A stretch of 64,000 bases of DNA from Agelaius tricolor (GCA_023055355.1 JALJCS010000001.1:103977881-104041880), one strand, 5' to 3'; counted from the stretch's first letter, positions 35,196-49,481 are shown. Made by a program: numbers and translations. Notes: generated by a model not told the origin, from the sequence alone.

Positions 35196-38100
35196 CAACT
35201 GGAATGCCAGCATTCAGTAGGTAATATAGAGTGCACTTATTTATATTTTCTTCTCTTTCAGCTCTGGTAATAAGGATCATTCTTCATGGCTCAGGAGTCT
35301 AACAGGAATGCCAGGGCCAGATGGTTGCTATACTGTTTAAGGCATCTGCCCGGGGAATGAAAACTGGACATTTGGAAACTCTGCTGTCAGTGACAGAATT
35401 AAATCAAGCCTCTCTTACCAAGCTTATTATACTTGCACATAAAACTAACAATGGCCACTGTCTTTTCCATGATCTTAGTGAAAAAAACAACTGACATCTC
35501 TCAAATTAATATTTTTGACTAACTCAGGGAAACCAAGAAGGAGTTTCTGTCTAACAAACTTTATTTCCTGTGGTCATTTATGTCAGATTTGGATGTCAGT
35601 TTTGTACATACTTTAATATGCCCTGAATGTATTGATATAATGTAATTAATTTTCTCTTGGGTGGCCAGCATATATCCCAAAAACTTCAAGTTAATTCTTA
35701 GTGATTGAACAACTTACAGCTTTTCAAATTAACTTATGAAGGAAATTATCATGAAGCAAAACAAAATTTGCTAACCTTTCCCTAACTGCTAAAAAAATAT
35801 AATAATACTTCACATCACACTCATATTTGAATGAAAATTACTTTTAATGTATAAGGTTTTAAAATGATTACTATAATAATCATAAAATTCAACAAAGCTG
35901 CAAACTTAGGTCCATTGTCTTCATTGATATTTGGGTCAGACCTCCTGATATGAGGAGTAATCATAAATAATCAGTAAGAGAAGAAAAATAAACCTGTATC
36001 TTATGAATACAGTGTGAAAACTACCATGCATAATGGGAAATTGCAGGTAAGGAAAAAAACAAACCACAAATGGGAAATCCTGAACAGCATGCTCAATCAG
36101 AGCATTTCAATTTTATGCTTGCTGGTGACCTTCCACTAGGTGATAAGCATAATTGGAAAATGTAATGCATTATGCATTCTAGTGTATAACCCAAAAGCTC
36201 AAATTTCCCCTTTGTCCATCAATCATTAGTTCATATGGGGAAAGGAGCTATGTTTCATAGCTAATGTGCTAGTATGTGACTCCATATGTATTTAAAATCT
36301 GTGAATTTTACCTTCAAATATAAACCCATGCTCTAAATAATAATTTCTGCTGTTTGCAGATGTATTCCTTCCCCCCTGCACTCTAAGTGTACAATACTCA
36401 GTGGAGATTTCAATTGTGCTTCCATCCTGATAAAGACAAAACCTTTTCCATTACCTCAAACTCTTCCCTTGGGACTCAGAAGCTGTCTGAGTCATGTTTT
36501 TGTCTAGTCTTCCTCATTATCTAGAGACAACTTTATCCATGTCAGTAAGGTAATTTTTCCCATAACTAGTGCTATTCTTACTGCTACATTTTTATGTAAG
36601 ATATGATAATATTGTAGTACACATTTCTCATTCAATTATTTCTTCTTTTCCTCTTAGATTTCTACACCTTTTATTGAGTAGAGATTTACTAGACCCAGTT
36701 AAATTAACCTTACTTTAGTCATCTAGCTTTATGACTTAGCTTTATTGACCTTTACTTGCTAGAAAATTATACTTTTTATCATAATTATGGACATTCTACA
36801 CTGCTATTTAAATGGATATTCCCATTTAGATAATCTGATAGAAAGGAAAGAAAAAGTCAGCCTAAAAGAAAGCATTAGAAAAGAGAGATATGTCACAAAA
36901 GGGAAATTCTATCATGTTTGTTTAAATGTTCTCAAATTAGTAGTGGGTTACAAAAGCTTTTGTTAATTTGTAGCAGAACTGAGAGACAAATGTACAGGAG
37001 TGGACAGTAGAGCCCCAAAGGAGCAATTCCCATCTTAGAGGCTGTCATTAGCTTCAGATAGAGACATCCTTTACAGAGATTTATTTAGGTATGCTGCTCT
37101 TCTGTTTTCTATATTTTTAACCCTGATTGAAGTCTAAGTTAAAAATTGCTCAAGCCCAATGATTTTTATAAAAAATAAGTATTGGGAAGTATTACTCATG
37201 GCATCAGAAGTCATAAAAATTTATATCTCGCTGCAAGTTTTTATTAGACCATATTCTGAGTGTGTCTTAAAGATCTGTTCCCCTCATTATTATTCTGTAA
37301 TATGAGAATCACTTTCACTCTATTTAGGCATAACCACACAGTTTTTTTTATCAGGTTTAATGACTTAAATAATAATTCATGAAACAGTTTATGATAAACA
37401 GCTACTGATCTTTAAATCTGAGTATTTCTTTGTTTATTCATAATTGTGGAAGTGATTTCATTACCTACTTAGATAACTAAGGACTTAGGATTCACTAAGA
37501 CTATTTTACAAAAGGATTTAAATATTTTGTGCACAAGTATATACATATTACAGGTTAAAAGTAGGTGCTGGAGAAAGATCTAACCATACATAACAAAAGA
37601 GGTAAATTGCAATCAAATATCAGGACTCTGGGGCTATATACAGCTGTGTTCAAAATAACTTTATGTAACTGCAGGGACAGACCAATAAAACTTTTACCTG
37701 GGCGACAGTTCAACAGAAGTCACAAGTAGAAAATAAAAACCAAACTCACAAACCCATTGATGTTAATAGTATATTTTAACAGTCTGCTAAATACAAAGTA
37801 TTTTAGTCCCAGAAGATGCTGTCTAGGATACTCAGGATGTAAGGACTTGGGCATGTTGTGGAGGTGTCTGAAAAGACTTATTTTTGGCCTGATTATATAA
37901 GAAGAATCTGTTGTCAAGATGAGCAATGTATTTTAACACTATCTATAGAAGTTAAGGTCTGCAGTTCAGCAAAGAATTAGCCATGAATGTGTCTTATGTA
38001 AGTAATCACATCAGTTTCAGTGGAACTGTACATATGTACAGAGTAACTATAACACAAGTTCTTCTCAAGATCATGGATCTTAACGTGATGGACATTTTGA

Positions 38101-40593
38101 AAAATCTATGATAATGGAAGCAGTATGATCACATTGCTATATAGCTTAATAGTTTCTTTTTGCTCTTTTAGCCTGATATTTCAACAACCCATGGTCTAAG
38201 GTTCCTCAAATTCTTTCACAAAATGTGAGTTTTCAGAAGGGCCATGAAAGGGCCAAATGAACCTTGCATGAGAGCCTGACCCTGATAGGTACCAAATACA
38301 TTCTACTTCTCAAAAATATTATCAACATCTGGCAGCCTAGCGAACTTTGTAAAAATAAAAAAGATTTAAAATATAGCAACATCGATCATCATACAGCTCA
38401 GAAAATGAGCTCTGCCATTTATGGTACAAAATTTATGTTGGTAACAGTATTGGAGAGAAATAACTTAACACATTTCTGGGCTTTAATTTTAAAAATATCA
38501 GCTCTGACATTGTTTTATGGGGTGTTAATTGACATGAAGGCAAAAAAAAAGTAAATAGGCCAGATAAATTTAATATTTATTTGAATAAATATTTCATTTA
38601 TTTCAAATATTTCATAAATATTTCAAATTAGGGTTTGAAATGTTCCAATATCCTTCACTCATGTACACTGTAGAGAAAATAATCACTCTTTAAGTTGCCG
38701 GTACCTTAGTTCCACGACAAAATGTAAGTTAATTTTAATGTAAGATACTGACTCTGCATGAAAATACTCAAATTCAGCATTAAGTACAGAGTTAAAGTCT
38801 GTTATTGCTTAAAACCTGCTTATTGAAATGTATGAATATATATGCATATGGATACACATATGCATGTATGTTTTATTTAAATGAATACAATTAATTAAAC
38901 TGGAGATAGAGAATTTGGCTTCTTAAAAGAACCACACTTGACATGATATTGTGTCCCTACTACTGCTTTCTGCAGGATCACATCAACACATTATTTTCAG
39001 TTTTAAAAAGAAACAGCACCACCTTGTATCCTAAAATAAAGCTACAGCTATTCAGTATCTTAGTGGCCACGTAATATATATAGAAATATGAATACAAACA
39101 TAACTATTCACAGATAAAGTGTATATATTTTTGTATTAGAAATGTCAAAATAAGATATTTAGCCTTGAAACCTTGGTTCAAGACAAATCTAGTTTTAGAA
39201 GAATATTGTTACAAGGAATTCTATGAGTATTTGAGCTGAAGTATGTTTCTTTTCATTACTGAAGGCCCGTGAAATTTTGCTGTTCGTAAAACAAAAGATT
39301 GGGTTCAAGTTGCATTATCCACAGGAACATAGTGCTTGGTTTTGTTAGCTAAATGGTGATAGCTGTAGGTGAGAATGTTTCCAAAAACTCTGCATAAATT
39401 ATTCATCAATGATATTCAATAGCCAATACTTGCTCTGCTGCAGTATGAATGTTCATCATTGAAAGCAGAGATAATGTTATATGATGAAGGCAACTTGCTG
39501 TCCTCTACTGAGTAAAAAATCCCAAATTTATATGGGGTCCACAGCTGAAAAATTGTTTTTCAAAGTGTATAGTGAAAATGGAATAATATATTAAATGATG
39601 ATCTATTTGTAAACCACTCTTAATTTAAAAAGAATTATATTATATAGATTGAATTGTTTGCAATTAATCTTTGAGAGTATTTGCTAGAGAGAACTATTTC
39701 CTCACTTATCCCTAATATGTCACAGTTGCTAAAACAAAGATGGCTGGAAAACTGCCCTGCAATTAGATGTATTTTTATAAAGTATTGTGTTAGTCGAAAA
39801 ACCTAAAAGATCCCTTAGTGGAACTCATTAAAACTGCAGTCAGATACCATGTCATGTCTTGTTTTGTTTCCTCTCCATTGCTTACAATGTCATGCATTTT
39901 CTTCCTCTACAGAGTTTGAATTTTCTACTTCTAAATGCTGATTTTTCCTATGTCAGTCATATTCCAAGCTCTAAGAGTAAAATTTGACTGTTATTAGAGC
40001 TGACTGAACTAGTGAAAAAAATGTAATCATTTTTAATAATCAGAAAATAGTGTAGATTTGACCTTAACTGTTGTTAATACCAAGATTTTAAAACCTTGGT
40101 ATATGATTAAAACCTAGTTAATCTCATGGATATAAATATTCTTGGACAAATTCTTAGGTACATGATTTTCTCATGGGACCTGTAGAATATGTAAGTTTGA
40201 ACTTGAAGGAATGTTGAAACAGCTGGAATTATGATATCAACATAACTGCAAGTGCTGACACTATTTTTCAGAAGGCAATGAGTGGTCAGAATTGATTGAG
40301 TAGGCATGTTCATGACTTAGCACGCTATATGATATGCTAGGGGGAAAAATTATAATTTTTTTATTTTCTGGCATGCAGAAGTTAAAAGAAAACTGATCTG
40401 GCATATATACAAACAGTTCAACTGAACACAGAAGGACTCCAGGAGAACTTGGTATTATCTATAAATTCTATATCTATAAGTATCTATGAGTCAGTTAGTT
40501 AAAAATGTTAGTAGGAAAGCAGTATAGAACATGATTAGAGTAAAAAAGGAGGTTAAACACAGTGAGAGGGGGAGATACAGGAGAAGAAATGAA
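35196..40593. other. Anonymous AT-rich DNA, no gene seen
   Basis: About 5.4 kb with no repeat family, RNA gene or coding region that I recognise. A run of imperfect AATATTTCA-type AT-rich units lies at about 38570-38632. The longest ORF is 96 codons (38264-38554) with no known domain. Confidence 0.55.
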
Positions 40594-40820
40594 GATAAAG
40601 ATAGATATAGATATAAATATATAGATATAGATTAGATATAGATTAGATATAGATATAGATACAGATATAGATATATATAGGTATTGATAGATATAGATAT
40701 AGATAGATATAGATAGATTGTAGATATAGATATAGATAGATATAGATATAGATATAGATATAGATATAGATATAGGTAGATATATAGGTGATATAGGTAT
40801 AGATAGATAAATCTAGATAT
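40594..40820. repeat. (TAGATA)n / GATA-type microsatellite
   Basis: About 225 bp of interrupted GATA, TAGATA and TAGATATAGATA units. GATA-type repeats are common polymorphic microsatellites in vertebrates. The minus-strand 71-codon ORF across it, rich in Leu, Tyr, Ile and Ser, is a translation of the repeat and not a gene. Confidence 0.95.
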
Positions 40821-42334
40821 AATCAACATTTTAATTAAAAATCCCAAGAATCACAGTTGTGGCATGATCTGAAACAGAGAATTATTTCAGAGCCTTACAA
40901 CATTCACTGGAACTACAGCTACATAGGCCATACCTGATGGTACTTTTCCCTATAAACTTTCTTTTTATGTATTTCACATTATTTTATTGTTTGGGGAGAG
41001 ATTTTTGTTGTAGTCAGTTTTTAAACTTGTAAGTACTTTAAGAAGGCTTAAACACTGTTGCCTGAAAAATGCTCAATGCATTCATGCTGCCCTTCACTGC
41101 TCAGCCTCAGGACCCAGCCATGAGCTCTCTTATGTAGAAACACTTAAAAACTGCTCCACTTCTGTGCACAATGGAAGCAGAAGTGCTTTCCCAAACCAGT
41201 ACATACCTCTCAATATCCATAAACCTATAGCTGTTGTCAGAACAATCCTAAAACCTGTCAAGTAGGAGAAAAAACATTCACCAAACCGAGTGACAATGAC
41301 AAACATAACTAAATAACCAGAAACCTGACACAAATGGGTTTTTTCTCCTTTTTTGTAGGAAACAGTCAGGGAGATCATACATTCATCTGTGACTAGAAGG
41401 TTATTTTCCTGGTTCCAGGACTTTTCATATAGTGGATCCAACAGGGTGGGACAAAAAACTTTTATAAAATCTGTATATTGATGCACATCCAGGAGCAACA
41501 GTTGAAGATACTGGACAGCAATTGACTGTGTCAACTTTATAACATTTTTATAAAGAATACAATTCTGTTAGACACATTTAACAATATTTAGATTTATACT
41601 GTAATATTTCTACAATTCATACTTTGCAGGAGCAGAGCTCTCAGCTTCACAATGATCCCCACCCTGCCTCTTTCAGTAAAAAACAAAAGGTATAGGGACT
41701 ATAATATATCCTTGACTGTGTGAACTTTCAATATTTTTCATAATTGCTTCTTCCAGCTTTGTAACAGCATATTTACCTTAATAATGTCTCCAGCATCCAT
41801 TAGGATTTAGTCATGATTCTGAGACTATAATAAAGAATTGCCACTTTTTTTGGGGGGGGAAAATTAAACAGTTTCTAAAACATTGTGTGATATCATATAG
41901 TTTCTGTGTTTTTTTTCCATTACCTAACATATTTTTAATATTTTTTTAATCACTGGAATTAGTTTCTATTATTGATTTTTCCCAGCTATTGATACATCTT
42001 ACTCTACATTGATAACATTTATTAGCTAACAGATATTTTTGGGCTAGTAAGCCACTAAATGTAAATAAATGCAAGTACTATGTTTCCAATAACCTGAATC
42101 AAAATAGAAAAACTGGGGCAGATGCATCCATTTATCCACAGTCCTTTAAAAAAATCATTCAAGATAATGGATAAACTACCTGTCAGAAATGAAAACTGGA
42201 ATAAGAATTTTCAGAAGCTGAACCAATGATGCTAATAAATATTGTGTTTCAAAACAGTGGCACGTTAACTTGTGTTTACTTCTGTTTACACTGATTAGTA
42301 GTCTACAGACGATGTTTCTGCTTGTTTTGATTCT

Positions 42335-42350
42335 ATCAAATGCATTTGAT
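42335..42350. repeat. 16-bp perfect palindrome with POU-like half sites
   Basis: ATCAAATGCATTTGAT is its own reverse complement. Each strand carries AAATGCAT, close to the POU-domain octamer. Possible transcription-factor site or chance. Confidence 0.8.
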
Positions 42351-44796
42351 TAACAGCAGAAAAATGCACAGAATTTTTTTTTAAATTAATCAATCCCTTA
42401 GCAATGCGATTCATGCTCTTATTTGTGCATATCTATACAGAGAGTATCTCTCTTCGTTGCAGGTGGTGGAGTATTATACCTCTTCTAGTGAGGTATATAC
42501 ATGACTCTTCATCATACTGTATTTGAAGAATATAGAACTATATAGAACAGTTCTATACTCTTCATAGAATTGTATTTCTCATAGTCCTTACACAAGGATT
42601 TATCCTTCTCTTGTAAATGAGTAAAGGTGGCTGTAGAGGCCCGTGGTGGCATGGGAGAGCAGTTCACCAGGAAATACACAAGTCTGGGGAAAGCAGTGAC
42701 ACAAAGGAACTCTACATAAATGAAGGGAAATATTTTGCATCCCTTCTCAGTAACTATTCCCTGAGTAGTAGAACATGAGTTTTCAGCTCTTAATGTGTGC
42801 AGCTTCAGCTTCCTCTCCATGTACAGTTCATTCCAATACAAGCACTCAACAAAAGGCATAGATGATTTTCTGGGTTTTTTTCTCTCCAGTACCAAACACA
42901 AAAAAATAAAAGGTTAATAGGAGGAATAATTAGAAATTGATGCAACAATAATTTCCCTGGGCAGAGACGTTCCACTTTTGTTATAAATTCATTATATTAT
43001 TAGTGTGATTCCTGCATGAAATCAAATCATACTCTATAAAAGGAAAAATAAATACAAATTTGAAATTGGAACAAGGAACTTAGATTTCAGAGGTAATTTG
43101 TGTGCTTTCGGTATTTCTCTCACATCAGGCTCTGGCAGGAAGCCCAAGACCTGAATGGTTTTTTACATTTTATTTATTAAAATACTCTGGAAACAGATTA
43201 ACTTCCTTTGTGCATTATTTATTATTTTTTTACCTGCCATCAAGAGGAATAGCATGCGAACTGAAGAATATACTGAAGGTGGCCTATTTTCAGTATAAAG
43301 AAACCATAGATGTCTGTCATTCAACTTTTGCTATGCTGCTTCACAAAACACACCTTTTTGAACTCCTACAGAAAAATTACAGCGAGGAAATGATTGCATG
43401 AGGAATCAAGGAGCTCATCTCTTTCTCCTGGTTTGATAGTTGGGGTTGCTCTTGGAGTCAAGTTCTCTGTTACTTGTGAGTGAGGTCTAAAGCATGAATA
43501 AGAAACTTCAAAAAAATATCATTTTAAGACATAAACAAATGGAGATACAAAACATATTAGCATTTCTATTGAAAAAGTTTTCTATTGAAAAAGTACATTT
43601 CCCTCTTTGGCCTTGTTCATTAAGGAGCCAGGACTTCCTTCTGAGGCATTAATTTCTGCTGCCTGGTTCTCTGACTTTATGCACATGAGATAGATGAGAA
43701 AAAATTACAAGGAATTTACCTAATGTAAGAAAGTTTCCACTGACCACAAGCATTCTGCCCTCATAAGAGACTAGCAATACTAGTTAGAGTGAAAATTCCA
43801 AAAGATATGGTGTAAATCCCTCTATTTGGAGTTATTTCATAAGTCAAGTCACTGTTCAGCATTTATCCTGATGGTAGTTTTAGCTTTTCTTTTTATATCA
43901 TGGCAGATATATCACACTTTGCTTGAGTAAAAGCAAAATGAATAATCCAAGGAAAATCAAACTTCACTCTATACAAGCATATTGTGGCTGTTTTATGTAT
44001 GCTGCACATTTAGGTTTTATACTGCTTTTTCTTTTCCTCTCAGAAATCAATCTGCCTGGTTTGGAATCATTTCAGTACTTCTCTCTCTGAACTACCTGCC
44101 TAAAAAAACTCTTAAAGCTGTCCATATATTTCTGGTATCAAGATGCCTGAATTTAGCCTGGAATCCCTGACATGACCTGGTAAGAGCTATGCAGAGATTA
44201 GCACTTCATTTCTGCATGACTTCATTCTTTAATGCAAGCAGACAAAAAAATCCCACTTGCCATTCTCCCTTGAGATGCACTGAATGAGTTCATCTACAAT
44301 TTACTGTCCCCAGTCACCCCAGGGTCTCTCTTACTGTTTGCCCTTTTCAATTTTATCCTTTCTATAGAATATTGTAATTCAGATAAATTAATGTATGAAG
44401 GAATTGAATTTTTCAGGAAGCCATATTTTTCATCCAACTTCACTATGATTTCAGAAATATTTCGTTCCCCTTATTTTTTGGAAGGCTTTTTTCTTGCGTA
44501 TTTTTCCCCCTTCATTTCTCACAGCCTGTCCCTTTCTAAAATATGCTTTCTCAAAAGTGCCACAACCTTGACTGCAGAGCTCAGCCATGGTGGAGCAGTT
44601 GGAATCAGCCATTTCTGGCACAGGACAGTCCTGGCCACTCCTCACTGCTGCCAACACCTGAGCACAAACACCCAATACACCAAGAACCAGAGACAGGCTA
44701 AAAACATGAACAGCATAATGATAATGAGTGAAATATTCGTGTCTAGAGATTTTCATCATAGGATTTTTTAATCAGAATATTATACACACTAGAAAT

Positions 44797-44866
44797 AGGA
44801 AGAGGAGTCAAAGAAAGAGGAAAAGGGAGAAAAGAAAGTGAAAGAAGTAAAAAGAAGAAAGACAAA
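44797..44866. repeat. Polypurine tract
   Basis: About 70 bases that are almost all A and G, with AGGAAGAGG, AAAGAAAGAGGAAAAGGGAG and AAAGAAG units. Low-complexity sequence of the type that can form triplex DNA. Confidence 0.85.
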
Positions 44867-46205
44867 TTAATGGAGAGCTTGTGATACTCCGAGCAGAAAG
44901 GATTTAGAGAAAAATGTTAATCAGTAAAAGAAAGGAAATTATACATCCACATTCTCTAGGAAAAGAATGGAAAACTTCAGCCCTCAGTCTAACTGTGAGA
45001 AAAGGCAGGAGGTGGCAAAGAAAACTAGTTTGCATTCTTAAATACATCACCTCTGAGCAAGTGTTTGCTGTTATAAGTAGAATAAATAACCTACATTACA
45101 GAAATCTATGTTTTCCCTGCTGTTCTCCATCACAGTTGATAGATGTTCCCTTTAGATTTTCAAGTCTTTTTAGCCTACACATAAAACCAGACACTTTATT
45201 AAATTTTATCTGTTTGTTCTCTTTTAAAGATAAGAGTAAATGTACTTTGCTGGTATCATTCATGTTAGCATGCCCATATGCTCGTGGACACACAGGTATT
45301 CCTCACAAATAAGACAAATGAATCTCTGGGAAAATAATGAGTAAACTATATAGAAAACTGCATTAAACATCCAAGCATGGTACTTCCACTTTTCATAAGC
45401 ATTTTCAACAGTTCTTTTTTGTTTATTTATTTTATTTATTCTTCCTTACAAGTCCTGCATTTCTTTCTGCTCTGCTTGCTACCCTTAATTTGAAGACTTT
45501 CTCTCTGACAGCTATGCACCCCTTGATTCTTTGTGTAAGCAACCTGAAACAGGATTAACAGATGTTCCAGGCTCAGAAGATGCTTTCAGGACTAATTGAT
45601 CTTCCCAGATCCTCAGACAGAAGTGTGTCTTGGATAGAAAATCAGACAGCAATACAAAGGTAGTGAGAACAATATTATAGAGCTGTTTTATGTCAGCAGG
45701 CAGGAGTACACATGCAAACTTACAATTTGAAAGATGAAATGTCTTACAGAGGGAATTTGACTGGGAAGCCTGGAACCTCTTACTTCTGATCCCAGATTTG
45801 CAAAAGGTATTTTGGTCTGCTTAATGATTAAAACAGTAGTATCGTATTTAGATTTAAGATGTTCTAATGTTTATAGAGAGAATAGTGACTTAATTGAACA
45901 TTTTTTTTCCTCTCAGTTCTTTATGGAGAAGTTGCCTGTGACTTTAATTATCATCAATATTTTTTTTTTACCCTGTGAGCTGGTATAAGACACACAAATG
46001 CTTCTTTTATGGTGGGGAATTTTAATATAATGACAAATTAATTTTATTATCCTACCCTACCAGTGAAAGGACTCAAGTATACAGCATGGGAGTGATGCAT
46101 CCAAGGATATGCTGTAGAATAATCACATAAGTCATAAATTTGCTTAGGTATAATCATAAAAATAATATTAAAGGTCCATATATTCCTCATTTTCACCAGT
46201 TAGAA

Positions 46206-46243
46206 CCAAAAAAACCAAACCAAACCAAAAAAAAAAAACCCTC
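46206..46243. repeat. A/C-rich low-complexity tract
   Basis: AAAAAAACCAAACCAAACC followed by a run of about twelve A. No transposon body is attached. Confidence 0.85.
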
Positions 46244-46769
46244 AGCAACCAAAGAACCGCTACTGTTATTTCATAATGCTCTACCTGGTTTATTGCATTT
46301 CAATATTTTCAAGAACTGAGATCGCATCAACAAACACATCTTCTCAGGGGAGTAAAAAGCTCCAGTCCAGGAATTGGTAATGCACACCACAGTGCTGGAG
46401 GCTATGCACATAGTTCTTTATGACGTGGAGGATTAATGGCATTATTATTTATATTCACTGTAAGAGTAACTGTACATGAATATAATAGTGGATAAGTAGC
46501 CATTGCCTTCTTCATCCTAAACATTAAGGATGTTGTTTACCATCTCTCATTTTCACAGTGTGTTGCTCTGTAAAACAAATAGTGTAGGCAAAAAAGACAT
46601 CTTGAAATATATACATGTATTTTCAAAGCACAGCAGGGAGAAGGAAGGTCACTGAACAATGTAATTGATGGCAGTAGCAAAATGTTTTCTAACCTGAAAC
46701 ATTGCTAGACTGTGTTGATCACAAACGCCAAATCAGATCAAAGTATAGAAATGCAAGGTAACACCCTCT

Positions 46770-46826
46770 ATTGTTCATATTGATTGCATCAAAGGAAATA
46801 GAATGCAAATTAGGAAAGCTTTGATG
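46770..46826. promoter_or_regulatory. Candidate enhancer motif cluster (SOX, TCF/LEF, POU)
   Basis: In 57 bp lie ATTGTT (46770-46775, SOX-like), CATCAAAG (46787-46794, TCF/LEF on the minus strand), a perfect octamer ATGCAAAT (46803-46810) and CTTTGATG (46819-46826, TCF/LEF on the plus strand). The two TCF sites form an 8-bp inverted repeat with the octamer between them. The surrounding 46.5-47.1 kb is non-repetitive. The motifs are short and can arise by chance; function is inferred only. Confidence 0.3.
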
Positions 46827-48694
46827 AATGGATAGGCAGCCAAAAGTACAATAAAGTGTTGGATTTCTCCTTCCCCTGCAGAAGCACACACTGCATTACC
46901 CAGCTAATCAAAATGTGCAGTGCATATTTCAGCAGATTGAAATCAATTGTAACATGAGATAGCCTTTTATTTTATTCATCTTGACTCTACTGAATGATTA
47001 CCTTCTGCTGTTCAGCAACTTTCAGAATAATGCACAACTCAGTGGACTTACTTAATGCTTGTGTGTTGAATCTTTGCTTTATTTAATGTATTTACCAGAG
47101 GCTGCTGGTGCAGAAGACTGCAGCCTCATATGCTACCTTGAAGGATATGTGGGTCACAGCTTCACCAGAAAAAACTTTGGTTTCTGTGCCTGATATAAAG
47201 TTTGCACAGTGCTGGAATCTCATTCTTTGTCCTTACAGTGGAGAACAATTGTTTTTACCTTTTTTGCACTTCTGCCAGCCAATTAGTGGAACACCACTGA
47301 TTGTGTAGTTTCACAAAAGAGCAACAGGCTTCCACACATTGTAGAACAAGAATAAATCCTATAAAAATTATGGCCAAGTTACTGGCAGCTGAGGTGCACA
47401 GTGAAATGTAGTTAATTAATGTGATGACTGGAAATCATGGTTACACCTTGCTGTGTAAATAACAGTGTATAACAATAAATAGCAATACAAGTGACTTGTT
47501 TTAGCAGTGATATAAACTGTTGTTGATGGTCCCTGTACTGAAGTGTGGAAATTTTACAGGTAAATATACATCAGAAAAGAATTGTTTAACCACTAAAGCA
47601 ATGTTTTAAGTGACATACAAATAAATGAATGACTCTGTTCAAAGTGGCAGGTTGACAGAACATAACCAACCAAAGAAACTCAATGACAGAGAAAAAAAAA
47701 AGGCAAAATACATACAGATATTAATGAACTGAGATATATTTATAAACAAAAATCTAAACAAATGTCTATCATGAGCCTCTTGAGTTGTACTCACCTGTCT
47801 CATAGTGCCTTAAATTGACTAGTGTCTTTATCCCAATGTCATCTATAACCAAATAATTGCAATCTGTTTTTTCTTTTCCACAGCATACTTCCCAATTAAG
47901 TCAGCAGTCAAAATTCAGAGCTTCAAATTAAAATTTTAATTTGGTCCAGTGAATGGAAAGAAATTTCCCTAGACAAATATGTCCCTATTTTTTTTTAAGA
48001 ATAGTGGGCACAAGACCCAGGCCTCTCTATGAAATCAGTGCTGCCACTGGTCCCCCTTGGCAGTCCTGCCTGAAAATCCTGACCCATGAGTCACCATGGC
48101 AATTAGATACAAGAAAATGTTCCTTGGCAGTTAAATATCATGGCAGGTTTCCTCTGCACAGCCTGTACAAATTCCATGTTCAGAGGTATTTCAGAGATCA
48201 AATGGACAAACCTCTGAGTGAAGGACAAGCCCATGTTGCAGCCTAGAAGCTGACCTTGATTTGAGTGAGGTGTTGGAAGACAACTCTTACTACACAGAGA
48301 ACTGGCAAAAAAATTTCATGTGTGGAAATTAAAGAGAAAACTCAGCATAGCCACAATTTCCAGCATCTGGTTTTAAAAGGAGCAGCTGAGTCTGCTTATA
48401 ATGCCCTAAGAGGTGTACTCAGGAATCAGCCACAGTTCTATCTTCAGTGGAATTGTAGTGCTTTCAGCACTGCAGTGTAGGAGTTGACTCAGTATTTGAG
48501 TATAATTACTTAGATAAGTGCACCAGGTTTCTAAGTTACAAACACCGAACAGGAAATGTTATAATTATCCTTTTCTATACGTAAGTATTTTTGCAGATCT
48601 GAACCTTCATGACTACTTTCATTCTAAAATAATCTGTAATTATTAACACCAAAACTGAAAAAACATCTCCAGAAGGAAAATGTGCTCTGTTTGA

Positions 48695-48717
48695 AATTGT
48701 GAATTAAATTCACAATT
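48695..48717. repeat. 23-bp inverted repeat
   Basis: AATTGTGAATT and AATTCACAATT form perfect 11-bp arms around one base. It lies in AT-rich sequence with repeated TTAAATT units just after it. Confidence 0.85.
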
Positions 48718-49457
48718 AAATTAATTAAATTCCTAAATATTGAGAAAAAGAGAACATAAAAAGCTTTAGCTGATAGGAAGCATCAAGCCCTGCTATCACC
48801 AATACCACATTTTATAATCTCCAGTTTAAAAACAGCTAATTTTTTTCATCCTCGTACTCTCAGAGAACAGATCCAAAATATAAGTGCTTCACTGGTCAAC
48901 AACTTTAATCTAATTTTCAGCCTGAATTTATTCATGTCTAGTTCAGACAAATCCTCTTTTGTGCCAAAACAACTCTTTAGTTTAAAGAGCATTTCTTCAT
49001 TCTTTGGGTGTTTGTAAAAAAGCCATTTTTTCTCATCTTTGCTTGGCTAATCTTTTCCATTAAAAGGTAGGGTCTCCTAAGTATCTTTGTAGCCCTTCTC
49101 CTTTTCTGTTTCAGTGTTTCAGTCTCACTTTAGCTTTCTGCACCATGTCTGATCAGGATTTTGCACAAAAGGGATCTTATATAGCCACAGTACTACCACT
49201 TCCCTTTTTTTTAGATTTTTTATTCAATTCAGAATCAAATTTTGCGTTGTTAGACGTGAATGCCCTGGTCAGATCTAACTGGGCCTCTGGGATCAGGTAG
49301 AACACCTGAATACAACCCATATGCAGGTGAAGCTCACTGAGCTTAGAACACAACATTCTACTTGGATGGATCATCAAGGGCCATACCTAGAATTTTATTC
49401 TTTATTATACCATCCCTTATTACTTCACTTTTAAAATTTATTTGGGTTTGTTTTTTG

Positions 49458-49481
49458 GGTGTTTGTTTGTTTGTTTGTTTG
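49458..49481. repeat. (GTTT)n microsatellite
   Basis: About five GTTT units followed by GCTTTT. The Phe/Leu/Cys/Val-rich ORF at 49362-49589 partly translates it. Confidence 0.85.

Noticed and set aside
34888..35280. 130-codon ORF on the minus strand
   Set aside because: It spans the 5' part of a CR1 and the A-rich tract; the Phe-rich run is translated poly-A/T.
36113..36151. TATGCTT ... AAGCATA inverted repeat
   Set aside because: Seven-base arms are common in AT-rich DNA of this length.
40632..40847. Leu/Tyr/Ile-rich ORF resembling a membrane protein
   Set aside because: Direct translation of the (TAGATA)n microsatellite.
41130..41534. 134-codon ORF on the minus strand with hydrophobic stretches
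   Set aside because: No recognisable domain. By a rough estimate (about 7% stop codons per codon at this base composition, both strands of 64 kb) one ORF of this length is expected by chance.
42512..42901. 129-codon ORF on the minus strand
   Set aside because: No recognisable domain; stop-free length compatible with chance.
44914..45312. 132-codon ORF on the plus strand
   Set aside because: No domain, low-complexity Leu/Phe/Ser/Lys composition and no splice or promoter context; chance length.
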